The notes under the pieces were generated by a model. The model was not told where the DNA came from, did not search any database, and saw only the letters and a list, made by a program, of their open reading frames with translations. Positions 47,068 to 56,079 of a DNA stretch of 64,000 nucleotides are shown here, piece by piece; position 1 is the stretch's first letter, and each line of letters starts with the position of its first letter. The stretch spans positions 62,001 to 126,000 of the forward strand of contig NZ_BAZY01000003.1 in assembly GCF_001310975.1 (NCBI RefSeq), given 5' to 3'. The translations under genes were made by a program, and so were the position numbers. This stretch comes from Thermoanaerobacter thermocopriae JCM 7501 (GTDB lineage: Bacteria > Bacillota > Thermoanaerobacteria > Thermoanaerobacterales > Thermoanaerobacteraceae).

Positions 47068-47451
47068 GTGCGATATGTAGTTCCTTTGATGATATCTGTC
47101 GTTATTTTTATAGTGCTTTTAGATATTATATCTTTTAAATACCTTGATAAAACCTCTGAAAATTTAAATAAAATGTTAACAAAAGTGCAGCAAAACATAG
47201 AAAAAGAGCATTGGGAAGAAGCACAAAAAAACATAAAAACAGTAGAAAAAGAATGGAAAAATATAAATAAAAAATGGGCAATGCTAATAGAGCATAGAGA
47301 AATTGATGAAATAGAAATAAACATGGAAAAACTAAAAAGTTATGTGGATACGAAAAATAAAGACCTAAGCAGTGCACAGCTTAAAGCTATTAAAATGTTA
47401 ATTAGGCATATACCTCAAAACGAAAAACCTATTCTTGAAAATATCCTTTAA
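47068..47451 (+). CDS. DUF4363 family protein
   Basis: 127 residues starting with GTG. One N-terminal transmembrane helix (YVVPLMISVVIFIVLLDII), then a long charged helix (LNKMLTKVQQNIEKEHWEEAQ) and a C-terminal helical part. The pair with the DUF421 gene is a common arrangement in clostridia; the two proteins probably act together in the membrane. No biochemical role known to me. Confidence 0.8.
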   Translation: MRYVVPLMISVVIFIVLLDIISFKYLDKTSENLNKMLTKVQQNIEKEHWEEAQKNIKTVEKEWKNINKKWAMLIEHREIDEIEINMEKLKSYVDTKNKDLSSAQLKAIKMLIRHIPQNEKPILENIL

Positions 47452-47525
47452 ATCTGTAACTTTATAAAACAATGTGTTATAATATATAGGCATAAAAACC
47501 TTTTTAAAAGAAAGGGGGAACAACC

Positions 47526-48290
47526 ATGACATCACCAATAACTACAAAACGCGTAATAATAGGACCAGACAATTTTAAAAAAGTAGTGGATCTATCTTCT
47601 CCCTCTAAAATTGGGCTTCCAAAAGGTCAAATTGACACAGAATTCTTGTCTCAAATAAAACCTGGAAATAGCTTTGAAGTACAAGGAGTAAAATATTATG
47701 TACTTAACTGCGATACATTTGATTATATAATGCACTATTTAAAGCGTCAAACACAAATTATCTATCCAAAAGAAGCAAATTACATTGCGATGCGCCTTGA
47801 CATTTTTCCAGGCAAAAGAGTAGGTGAAGCTGGAACTGGTTCTGGTGCTTTTACTGTATACCTCTCTCGTATTTTAGGGCCTTATGGAAGAGTATATACA
47901 TATGAGCAAAGAGAAGAATTTTATAAACTGGCGCAAAAAAATCTCAGGGAGTTTTCGGAATTTGATAATGTCATAATGTACAATAAATCTATAAATGAGG
48001 GAATCAAAGAAAGAGACTTGGACGCATTTTTCTTAGATGTTAGAAAACCGTGGGAAGTTTTAGAAGAAGTAAGGAAAGCGCTAAAACCTGCAGGACACCT
48101 AGGAATATTAGTTCCCACTACAAATCAAGTATCTGAAAGTTTGGCTGCACTTGAAAAAGCTGGCTTTTATATTTCAGAAGTCAGTGAAATTATACTTAGA
48201 AAATATAAATTAAACCCTCAAAGGTTAAGGCCAGAAGATTTAATGGTAGGACACACAGGGTATCTCATTTTTGCAAGGAAGCTAGAATAG
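47526..48290 (+). CDS. trmI: tRNA (adenine-58-N1)-methyltransferase TrmI
   Basis: 254 residues. N-terminal beta domain, then a Rossmann methyltransferase: IAMRLDIFPGKRVGEAGTGSGAFTVYLSRILGP (SAM site), VYTYEQREEF and the aspartate of FFLDVRKPWEVLEE. TrmI makes m1A58 in the T-loop and is important for growth at high temperature. Together with TtuA at 34 kb it points to a thermophile. Confidence 0.88.
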   Translation: MTSPITTKRVIIGPDNFKKVVDLSSPSKIGLPKGQIDTEFLSQIKPGNSFEVQGVKYYVLNCDTFDYIMHYLKRQTQIIYPKEANYIAMRLDIFPGKRVGEAGTGSGAFTVYLSRILGPYGRVYTYEQREEFYKLAQKNLREFSEFDNVIMYNKSINEGIKERDLDAFFLDVRKPWEVLEEVRKALKPAGHLGILVPTTNQVSESLAALEKAGFYISEVSEIILRKYKLNPQRLRPEDLMVGHTGYLIFARKLE

Positions 48291-48394
48291 TAATTGTCTT
48301 TATTGACTACAAAATCCCATTGTGCTATTATTCCAAAAGTGGTGGTATCTTTATAGAACCACACACTTAATAAAAATTCAATAGGCTCATTTCG

Positions 48395-48425
48395 GCCCCG
48401 CCAGGATCACAAGACCGGGACGGGA
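48395..48425 (+). ncRNA. pan-motif-like RNA upstream of the pantothenate operon
   Basis: CCCG (48397-48400) pairs with CGGG (48421-48424), and between them CC-A-GG and CC-GGG-A leave bulged adenosines on both sides of the stem, with loop GATCACAAGA. The pan RNA motif is defined by a stem with two conserved bulged A and occurs before panB/panC genes. A similar, weaker stem (GTGGT...ACCAC, near 48341-48365) may be a second element. The ligand of the pan motif is unknown. Confidence 0.6.
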
Positions 48426-48439
48426 AATAAAGAAGATTT

Positions 48440-48465
48440 ACCTTCCCATCCGTGGAAGGTTTTTT
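48440..48465 (+). terminator. Attenuator terminator in the pantothenate operon leader
   Basis: ACCTTCC (48440-48446), loop CATCCGT, GGAAGGT (48454-48460), then TTTTTT. It lies between the pan-like RNA and the first gene of the operon, so it is likely to be the regulated step. Confidence 0.85.
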
Positions 48466-48491
48466 GTCTTAATTAAAAGGAGGGAAAACTA

Positions 48492-49382
48492 TTGAAAATT
48501 GGATTTATCGGGGCTGGTGTTGTAGGAACAAGCCTCGCTTTTTTGTTATCCCAAAAGGGTATTAATATCTCAGGTTTTTTAAGTAGAAATTTAGAATCAG
48601 CCAAAAAATCGGCTGAATTTACACAATCTAAAGCCTTTTATAATTATGAAGAGATTATTACAAATGCTGATGTAATCATAATAAGTACAAATGACAGTAG
48701 CATACCAGAAGTAGTAAACAATTTAAGTCAACACAAAGAAATACTTAAAGAAAAAATTTTTGCTCACTTAAGTGGAGCTTTAAATTTAGAAGTTTTAAAT
48801 CCTCTTAAAGATGAAAATAATTTTATCATGGTAATGCATCCTATACAAACGTGCCCCTCTGTATCAGCAGCTTTAGAACTTCTTCCAGAATCCTATTTCA
48901 CTTTAGAAGGAGATGAAAAAGCAGTTGAAATTGGAAAAGAAATGGTAAATAAAATATCAGGTAAATACATAGTTTTAAACAATGTAGTAAGACCCCTTTA
49001 TCACGCTGCTTGTGTTGTAGCCTCAAATTACCTTGTAGCACTTTCAAAATTTAGTTTGCTTCTTTTAAAAGAATCAGGCTTTCCTTTTGAAGATTATCCT
49101 GAGGCCCTAATTCCTCTAATGGAAGGAACTTTAAAAAATATAAAAGAAAATGGAATACCTAAAGCCTTGACTGGTCCTATAGCAAGAGGAGATATAAATA
49201 CTATAAAACTTCACCTTGAAAATATAAAAGATCCAAATCTTAAAGAACTCTATAAAAGTTTAGGTAAATTAACTCTTGATATAGCCTATAAAAAAGGAAA
49301 TTTAAGTGATGAAAAATATTTTAAACTGGAGGGGATATTAAATGGAGGAAAAGGTAACAACTCTCACACTAAAGAAATTTAA
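48492..49382 (+). CDS. Rossmann/DUF2520 reductase, probable ketopantoate reductase (PanG-like)
   Basis: 296 residues, TTG start behind AGGAGGG. KIGFIGAGVVGTSLAFLLSQKG is an NADP-binding fold; DVIIISTNDSSIPEVVNNL follows, and the helical C-terminal domain (YHAACVVASNYLVALSKFSLLLLKE) is of the DUF2520 type. The canonical PanE is absent from this operon, and this protein is in the right place to reduce ketopantoate; the PanG group is reported to do this. The last 41 bp overlap panB. The enzymatic role is inferred from position. Confidence 0.75.
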   Translation: MKIGFIGAGVVGTSLAFLLSQKGINISGFLSRNLESAKKSAEFTQSKAFYNYEEIITNADVIIISTNDSSIPEVVNNLSQHKEILKEKIFAHLSGALNLEVLNPLKDENNFIMVMHPIQTCPSVSAALELLPESYFTLEGDEKAVEIGKEMVNKISGKYIVLNNVVRPLYHAACVVASNYLVALSKFSLLLLKESGFPFEDYPEALIPLMEGTLKNIKENGIPKALTGPIARGDINTIKLHLENIKDPNLKELYKSLGKLTLDIAYKKGNLSDEKYFKLEGILNGGKGNNSHTKEI

Positions 49383-50165
49383 GAAAGAAGGAAGAAAGAT
49401 TGTAGCTTTAACTGCTTATGACTTTCCCACAGCTAAAATCCTCGATAATTGCGGAATTGACATGATTTTAGTAGGAGATTCTCTCGGAATGGTGGTTTTA
49501 GGATACCAAAGCACAATACCTGTCACAATGGAGGACATGATACATCACACAAAAGCAGTATCTAAGGCAGTAAATCGTGCCTTTGTAGTTGCCGACATGC
49601 CTTTCATGTCATATCACATATCAAAAGAACAGGCTATGACTAATGCTGCAAAGCTTATTGCAGAAGGCGGAGCTCACGCTGTAAAGTTGGAGGGTGGAGA
49701 AGAAATAGCTTCAATAGTCAAAGCCATAGTAGATGCAGGAATACCAGTGGTAGGTCATCTCGGTCTCACTCCTCAATCAGTACATCAATTGGGAGGATAT
49801 AAAGTCCAAGGCAAAGAAAAAGAGAAAGCCAAAAAAATTTTTAACGATGCAAAAATATTAGAACAAGCTGGCATATGTGCCTGGTGCTTGAAAGCATCCC
49901 AATGGAGCTTGCAAAAGACATTGCAGAAAATATTTCAGTTCCAACTATTGGAATAGGAGCAGGTCCTTACTGCGATGGCCAAATCCTCGTCACCCACGAC
50001 ATGTTGGGAATAACTCAAGGTCATAGGCCTAAATTTGTAAAACAATACGCTAATATTGAAAAAATAATGATAGAGGGCATAAATGCCTACATTAAAGAAG
50101 TACAACAAGGTCTATTCCCAGATGAAGAACATTCTTTTACTTTAGAAAAGAGGGAGAATAAATGA
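49342..50165 (+). CDS. panB: Ketopantoate hydroxymethyltransferase PanB, one frameshift
   Basis: First frame: LTAYDFPTAKILDNCGIDMILVGDSLGMVVLGY, MPFMSYHIS, GHLGLTPQS. A base is missing between 49870 and 49875; the second frame continues LVLESIPMELAKDIAENIS and IGIGAGPYCDGQILVTHDMLG. Together about 274 residues, the normal size. It adds a hydroxymethyl group from methylene-tetrahydrofolate to ketoisovalerate. It overlaps panC by 4 bp. Confidence 0.95.
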
Positions 50166-51013
50166 TAGTAACAGATAAAATTAGTGATGTAAAAAATATA
50201 ATTAAAGAACAAAAACTATCAGGTAAAAAAATTGGACTTGTACCTACAATGGGATATTTGCACGAGGGCCATTTGTCCCTCGTAAGAATTGCAAAAAAGC
50301 ATTCAGATTTTGTAGCTGTAAGCATATTTGTAAATCCAATTCAATTCGGACCTAATGAAGACTTTGATAGATATCCTCGAGACTTGGAAAGGGATTTAAA
50401 ACTTCTTAAAAAAGAAGGATGTAACCTTGTTTTTGCTCCTTCTGTAGAGGAAATGTATCCTTCTGAACTTCTCACAACAGTAAATGTAGATAAAATTACT
50501 GAAAAACTTTGCGGAGCTTTCAGGCCCGGTCATTTTAAAGGCGTCACAACAGTTGTGGCAAAATTATTTAACATTTTCACACCTGACATCGCAGTTTTCG
50601 GACAAAAAGACGCCCAACAAGTTGCAGTAATAAAGAAAATGGTAGAAGACTTAAATTTCCCTGTAGAAATAATCAAAGCGCCTATTGTAAGGGAAAGTGA
50701 CGGTTTAGCAATGAGCTCAAGAAATGTATATCTAAATCCTGAAGAAAGAAAAGCCGCCACAATACTTTCGAAATCTTTAAAAGAAGCTGAAAAATTACTT
50801 TTAGATGGCGAAAGAAATGCTAATACTATAATAAAAAAAGTAGAGGAAGTCTTAAACTCAGAACCTTTATGCAAAGTCCAATATGTCTCCTGCGTTCATC
50901 CTGATACATTAAAAGACTTAACTTATATAAAAGATAAAGCACTTATTGCAATAGCTTGCTTTATTGGGACAACAAGGCTTATAGATAATCTATTGTGGGG
51001 GGAAAATATATAA
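50162..51013 (+). CDS. panC: Pantothenate synthetase PanC
   Basis: 283 residues. [18 protein letters not shown] is the HIGH-like ATP motif, followed by [35 protein letters not shown] and [15 protein letters not shown]-type [11 protein letters not shown]. It condenses pantoate and beta-alanine with ATP. Confidence 0.97.
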   Translation: MIVTDKISDVKNIIKEQKLSGKKIGLVPTMGYLHEGHLSLVRIAKKHSDFVAVSIFVNPIQFGPNEDFDRYPRDLERDLKLLKKEGCNLVFAPSVEEMYPSELLTTVNVDKITEKLCGAFRPGHFKGVTTVVAKLFNIFTPDIAVFGQKDAQQVAVIKKMVEDLNFPVEIIKAPIVRESDGLAMSSRNVYLNPEERKAATILSKSLKEAEKLLLDGERNANTIIKKVEEVLNSEPLCKVQYVSCVHPDTLKDLTYIKDKALIAIACFIGTTRLIDNLLWGENI

Positions 51014-51365
51014 TGCAAAGGTTTATGATGAAATCAAAAATACACAGAGCAATTGTAACGGAGACAAATTTAAATTATCAAGGCTCTATAACCATTGATA
51101 AAGATTTAATGGAACTTGCTGATATACTGCCAAATGAAAAAGTACAAGTTTTAAGCATCAACAACGGTGCAAGATTTGACACTTATGCAATAGAAGGCGA
51201 AAGAGGCTCAGGTACAATATGCATAAACGGTGCAGCAGCAAGACTATGTCAGGTAGGCGACATAATCATCATAATATCTTACGCAATAATAGATGATGAG
51301 GAAGCAAAAATTATAAGCCTAAAGTAATATTTGTAGATGAAAACAATAAACCTGTAAACAAATAA
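51013..51365 (+). CDS. panD: Aspartate 1-decarboxylase PanD, one frameshift near the end
   Basis: Start at ATG 51013 ([13 protein letters not shown]); it shares one base with the panC stop. Self-cleavage site Gly24-Ser25 (NYQGSITID) makes the pyruvoyl cofactor; [12 protein letters not shown] follows. The A-run near 51304-51308 is one base short; restored reading is [21 protein letters not shown], stop at 51363-51365. About 117 residues. It supplies beta-alanine to PanC. Confidence 0.93.
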
Positions 51366-51376
51366 TTCATTACAAA

Positions 51377-51408
51377 TTAAGGCACCTACTTTATAGTAAG
51401 TGCCTTAA
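51377..51408. terminator. Bidirectional terminator between panD and aconitase
   Basis: TTAAGGCAC (51377-51385) pairs with GTGCCTTAA (51400-51408), with further pairing inside. It is shared by the convergent pan and aconitase units, and it overlaps the aconitase stop. Confidence 0.75.
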
Positions 51409-53338
51409 TTTGTTTTATTTTTACTTTTTACATAATTTATCATTCCGCCTGCTATGAGTACTTCTCTGTTTCTATCTGAAACATCAAGATTTACTTCAAA
51501 AGTTGTGCCTTTCGTTTGGTTTTTTACTGTTATCCTGCCGCCTCTTTTTACTTGTTCTACTGCATTTTCTATCTTTAAAACATCCCCAACCTCAATGTTT
51601 CATAATCTTTTTCATCTACAAAAGTAAGAGGAAGAATTCCACTATTTATAAGGTTTGCTTTGTGTATTCTTGCAAATGACTTTGCTATAACAGCCTTTAC
51701 TCCTAAGTAAAGCGGAGCCAATGCTGCGTGCTCTCGGCTTGAACCTTGTCCGTAATTTACCCCACCGACAATTATACCACCGCCCCATTCAATCGCCCTT
51801 TTCGAAAAGTTTTCATCTATTATCTCAAAGCAGTGTTTCGAAAGTTCAGGAATATTAGACCTTAATGGCAACAACTTAGCATTTGAAGGCATTATATGGT
51901 CTGTAGTTATGTCATCTCCTACTTTAATTAGCACCCTCTTTTCTATATCAGAAAGAGGAGTGTTAAGAGGAAATGGCTTTATATTAGGACCTTTTATTAC
52001 TTCAACTTTTTCTCTATCCTCCGGTGGTTTAACAATCATGTTATCATTTATTTCAAACTTTTCTACATAGGGGACTTCAGGGGCTTCTCCTAATTCTCTA
52101 GGATCAATTAAATAACCTGTCAAAGCCGCAGCAGCAGCAACTTCAGGGCTTACAAGATACACTGATGCTGACTTAGTACCACTTCTACCATAAAAGTTTC
52201 TATTAAAGGTTCTTACAGAAATTGCCCCTGTTGCAGGAGCTTGACCCATGCCAATGCAGGGACCACAAGCACTTTCCAATATTCTCGCACCTGCTGAGAT
52301 TAAGTCAGAAAGCGCACCATTTTTTGCTAGCATATTAAGAACTTGTCTTGAACCCGGAGCAATTACAAGGCTTACATGTTCTGGAATAACTTTACCTCTC
52401 AATATGGAAGCAACTTTCATTAAATCAGCATAAGAGGAATTTGTACATGACCCTATAGCAACTTGGTCAACTTTTGGTCTTCCTGCATCTTTAACTTTTA
52501 CAACATTATCAGGACTATGAGGGAGTGCTACTAATGGTTCCAGTTCATCAAGGTTTATTTCAATGACCTCATCATATTCTGCATCTTCATCAGCAGCCAA
52601 AGGCACAAATGCATTTTCTCTTCCTTGGGCTTTTAAAAATTCATAAGTCCTTTCATCTGAGGGAAAAATTGAAGTAGTAGCTCCTAACTCTGCTCCCATA
52701 TTGGCAATTGTAGCTCTTTCGGGTACTGATAGAGTTTTTACCCCATCTCCCGAGTATTCGAAAATCTTCCCAACTCCACCTTTTACTGTAAGTCTTCTTA
52801 AAAGCTCTAATATTACATCCTTTGCGGATACCCAAGGTCTAAGCTTCCCAGTAAGTCTCACATTTACAATGGAAGGCATAATAATTCTGTAAGGCTCTCC
52901 CGCCATAGCCAAAGCAACATCTAATCCTCCTGCTCCTATAGCTAACATTCCTAACCCACCTGCTGTTGGCGTATGGCTATCAGAACCTAAAAGAGTTTTC
53001 CCAGGCCTTCCGAATCTTTCGCAATGTACTTGATGGCAGATTCCATTGCCAGGCCTTGAAAAATATATGCCATATTTTGCTGCAACAGTCTGAATATATC
53101 TGTGGTCATCCGCGTTTTCAGGACCTTGCTGTAATGTATTGTGGTCAATGTAAGCAACAGAAAGCTCAGTTTTTACTCTATCGATACCGAGAGCCTCTAA
53201 TTGTAGGTACGCCATGGTACCAGTAGAGTCTTGAGTCAAAGTTTGGTCAATTTTAATTGCTATTTCTCGACCTTTCACCATTTCTCCTTCTACAAGGTGA
53301 GAAGATAATATTTTCTGCGTAAGATTCATTGCCTTCAC
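51405..53338 (-). CDS. Aconitase-family hydratase, one frameshift near the end
   Basis: About 644 residues. 4Fe-4S ligand cysteines sit in AIGSCTNSSY and ESACGPCIGMG; LLGSDSHTPTAGGLGMLAIGAGG and the swivel-domain QGSSREHAALAP are also present. The frame breaks near 51590-51600 (ACATTGAGG, one T short) and resumes EVGDVLKIENAVEQVKRGGRITVKN to the stop at 51405. Length and swivel in one chain suit bacterial mono-cluster aconitase (AcnA-like) more than LeuC. It follows the NifV-like gene by 15 bp, so the pair should act on citrate or homocitrate. Confidence 0.9.
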
Positions 53339-53353
53339 TCCTGTAACATAATT

Positions 53354-54505
53354 TTATATAGCCTTTTCTCTATTTTTAATAACATCCTCATAAAGGTACA
53401 TCAGCTCTTTATCAAAAAGCGGCCTCTTAAGCTGTATAGCTAATTTTCTTACATGAGGCAAAAGCTGATTTGCTTCTTCTTCTGTTAAAACTCTGCCATA
53501 TTCTTTAAACTTATTAATAAGAGCTGCAGTACCAGAATGCTTGCCTATCACAATCTGCCTTTCAAGGCCTACTTCATCAGGGTTAAATATTTCGTATGTG
53601 TAAGGATTTTTAAGGGCACCATCTACATGAATACCTGACTCATGAGCAAAGACATTTGTTCCAACTATAGCTTTCCATGCTGGCAACTGTCTTCCTGAGG
53701 CTAAAGCAACATATTCGGAAATCTCCCTAAACTTAGTTGTATCTATTCCTAAATCTATTTTATAGACGTGCTTTAATGCCATTACAACCTCTTCTAAAGC
53801 AGCATTTCCGGCTCTTTCTCCAAGGCCGTTTACAGTAACTCCTATAAAATTGGCTCCTGCTTTCATACCCGCAAGAGCGTTGGCAGTGGCCATTCCAAAG
53901 TCATTATGAGTATGCATTTCAATATCAATATCAACAGCTTCTTTTATTGTTTTGACCATGTCGTAAGTTTTGAAGGGATCTAAAAAGCCTACAGTGTCAC
54001 AAAATCTTAAACGATCTGCTCCTGCCTGTTTTGCACATTTGGCAAATTCAATAAGAAAGTCCATATCTGTACGAGAGGCATCTTCTGCGTTTACAGAAAC
54101 ATATACACCTTCTTTTTTCGCGAATTTAACTGCTTCTGTCATATTGTCCAAAACCCATTGTCTTGTCTTTTTAAGTTTATGCTCAATGTGAATATCAGAA
54201 GTAGACACAGAGATTGCAACTGCATCAACGCCACATTCCAAAGACTCTTGAACATCTTTTACTACTGCTCTATTCCATGCCATTATGCTGGCATTCAATC
54301 CAAGCTTTGCAATTTTTGCAACAGTTTCTTTTTCGTCTCCTCCCATTGTGGGAATACCTACTTCTAATTGGTCTATCCCAATTTCATCTAACATTTGTGC
54401 AATTCTGATTTTTTCGTTATTTGCAAACACAACTCCTGCAGTTTGCTCTCCATCCCTTAAAGTCGTATCAACAATATAGACTTTCTTCCCCTTTTTAAGA
54501 GCCAT
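53354..54505 (-). CDS. Homocitrate synthase NifV / Re-citrate synthase family
   Basis: 383 residues of the DRE-TIM family: VYIVDTTLRDGEQTAGV (catalytic DTTLRDGEQ), MHTHNDFGMATANALAG (metal-binding HxH), GLGERAGNAALEEV, and HESGIHVDG. No regulatory LeuA dimer domain follows. With an aconitase and no nif genes around, this is a strong candidate for the oxygen-sensitive Re-citrate synthase of clostridia that begins glutamate synthesis, rather than for homocitrate synthesis for nitrogenase. Confidence 0.85.
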   Translation of the reverse strand: MALKKGKKVYIVDTTLRDGEQTAGVVFANNEKIRIAQMLDEIGIDQLEVGIPTMGGDEKETVAKIAKLGLNASIMAWNRAVVKDVQESLECGVDAVAISVSTSDIHIEHKLKKTRQWVLDNMTEAVKFAKKEGVYVSVNAEDASRTDMDFLIEFAKCAKQAGADRLRFCDTVGFLDPFKTYDMVKTIKEAVDIDIEMHTHNDFGMATANALAGMKAGANFIGVTVNGLGERAGNAALEEVVMALKHVYKIDLGIDTTKFREISEYVALASGRQLPAWKAIVGTNVFAHESGIHVDGALKNPYTYEIFNPDEVGLERQIVIGKHSGTAALINKFKEYGRVLTEEEANQLLPHVRKLAIQLKRPLFDKELMYLYEDVIKNREKAI

Positions 54506-54601
54506 TTAGCTTCCCCCTTCAAAAATTCTATATAAGATATTTTATATGTAACCATTTATAAAGTCAATAGTATTTTGCAATTTTTACAATGCAAAATTGC
54601 A

Positions 54602-54635
54602 AAACCCGAACTAAAATTAATTTTAGTTCGGGTTT
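54602..54635. terminator. 34-nt perfect palindrome (bidirectional terminator)
   Basis: Arms 54602-54618 and 54619-54635 are exact complements (AAACCCGAACTAAAATT) with no loop bases in between. It follows the antiterminator gene stop (54637) and precedes the NifV-like gene. Confidence 0.65.
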
Positions 54636-54636
54636 G

Positions 54637-55464
54637 CTAAATAGTATTGATTAATCGTTGAATGTGTATTGCAATATATCCTATTTCTTCTTCGGGAACT
54701 TCTTTTCCTAATGTATTTTCTATTACTTTTGAGACTTGCATTGCTATCTTATAAGCTCCCTTAAATTTTTTCTTTATCGAGGCTAAAAGTTCATTTGCTA
54801 TTGGTGTATTTTTTTCTAACCTATCAATAGCAAAGCGCAGGTGAGTTACAAGTCTTAGATAATCAATCGAATCTCTATCAATATGTTTTCCTAATTGATT
54901 TTCAATTATTGACACTAATTGAGAAATCAATCTAGTATTTTTCAAAGTATTTGACAAATCAGCATTTTCTACAGCAGCATGCAAATGAAGTGCTATAAAG
55001 CCTGCTTCATCTTCGGGTAGTGAAATATTAAGCCTTTGCTTTATCAGTTCTAACGCTTTTAATGCAATATTGTAATCATCTTTATATAAAGCTTTTATCT
55101 CCATATTAAAAGGATTTTTTATATCTATTCCCATATTTATTCTTTCAATTGCAAAAGCAATATGATCAGCAAGTGCAATGTGTATATGCTCATTAAGTTT
55201 CTTTCCTTTTATTTTTTCTGCCATCGCTATAATTTCTTCTGCAATCCCTATTACATCTCCTCTTATCTCTTCCATTAACTCAGAAAATTTAATTTTATTA
55301 ACATCTTCTTGTACATAAAATATTTTTTCTAATTTATCTTCTTCAATAATATCACCTGGTCTTTTGCCAAATCCTATGCCTTTTCCAATGACTACGCATT
55401 CCACACTTTTATCATCTTTTGCCATACACACATTATTGTTAAGAACTTTTACCACTTGATACAT
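54637..55464 (-). CDS. BglG/GlcT-family transcriptional antiterminator
   Basis: Start at 55464 (MYQVVKVLNNNVCMAKD, with GTGAGG upstream), not the earlier ATG at 55485 that overlaps the EIIA stop. About 275 residues: RNA-binding CAT domain (1-55; VLNNNVCMAKDDKSVECVVIGKGIGFG), PRD1 with HIHIALADHIAFAIER and PRD2 with HLRFAIDRL, EEIGYIAIHIQ. Histidines of both PRDs are present for control by PTS phosphorylation. It should bind the RAT in the nagE leader at 57553-57582 and prevent termination. Confidence 0.92.
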   Translation of the reverse strand: MYQVVKVLNNNVCMAKDDKSVECVVIGKGIGFGKRPGDIIEEDKLEKIFYVQEDVNKIKFSELMEEIRGDVIGIAEEIIAMAEKIKGKKLNEHIHIALADHIAFAIERINMGIDIKNPFNMEIKALYKDDYNIALKALELIKQRLNISLPEDEAGFIALHLHAAVENADLSNTLKNTRLISQLVSIIENQLGKHIDRDSIDYLRLVTHLRFAIDRLEKNTPIANELLASIKKKFKGAYKIAMQVSKVIENTLGKEVPEEEIGYIAIHIQRLINTI

Positions 55465-55481
55465 AATTAATACCTCACTTT

Positions 55482-55967
55482 TCACTTGAGGTATACTCTC
55501 ATAATCTTTGTCTTTTCAGCTCTTACTTCCTCACCGTCAGGTTCTTTTACAATTTTATCCACTATATCCATATTAGTAATAATAATTGGAGATGTCAATG
55601 GGTGTTCTTTTTTAACCAATTCCATATCAAATTTTATCAACTTATCTCCTACTTTGACTTTTTCACCTTCCGAAACAAAACTTTCAAATCCATTTCCTTT
55701 CATTTCTACTGTATCCATCCCAATATGAATTAATAATTCTAAACCTTCTTCTGTTTTTAATCCCAAAGCATGTTTTGTAGGAAACAATTGTATAATGGTG
55801 CCGTTGACCGGCGAATATACAATACCTTCCGTAGGTTCTAACGCCACTCCATCCCCTACCATTTTTTGTGAAAATACAGGATCTGGCACATCTTCGATTT
55901 TTAACAATATACCATTAATAGGAGAATATATATCTACGTATTTTTTCTTTTTAAATATGTTAAACAT
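55482..55967 (-). CDS. PTS glucose-type EIIA
   Basis: 161 residues. Phospho-acceptor His81 (LLIHIGMDTVEMKG) and its partner His66 (TKHALGL) are in the Crr-like positions; the front has VYSPVNGTIIQL. It passes phosphate to the NagE-type EIICB next to it. It overlaps nothing and is 18 bp upstream of the antiterminator start. Confidence 0.95.
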   Translation of the reverse strand: MFNIFKKKKYVDIYSPINGILLKIEDVPDPVFSQKMVGDGVALEPTEGIVYSPVNGTIIQLFPTKHALGLKTEEGLELLIHIGMDTVEMKGNGFESFVSEGEKVKVGDKLIKFDMELVKKEHPLTSPIIITNMDIVDKIVKEPDGEEVRAEKTKIMRVYLK

Positions 55968-56043
55968 GTAATCAGCCCTTTCTGTATTTTTTACAATATT
56001 TTATTATACCCATATATTTCAAACTTCCTAAAATAATTTTGGT

Positions 56044-56064
56044 GGCGGCCAGTTTACGGCCGCC
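56044..56064 (-). terminator. GC-rich hairpin after the EIICB gene
   Basis: GGCGGCC (56044-56050) and GGCCGCC (56058-56064). Only a short U-tract follows, so it may stabilise the nagE message and let part of transcription continue into EIIA and the antiterminator. Confidence 0.55.
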
Positions 56065-56079
56065 TAAAACATTTTTACC

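Noticed and set aside
46998-47377. Cys/Phe-rich minus-strand frames opposite DUF421/DUF4363
   Set aside because: Low-complexity shadow of lysine- and glutamate-rich codons on the plus strand.
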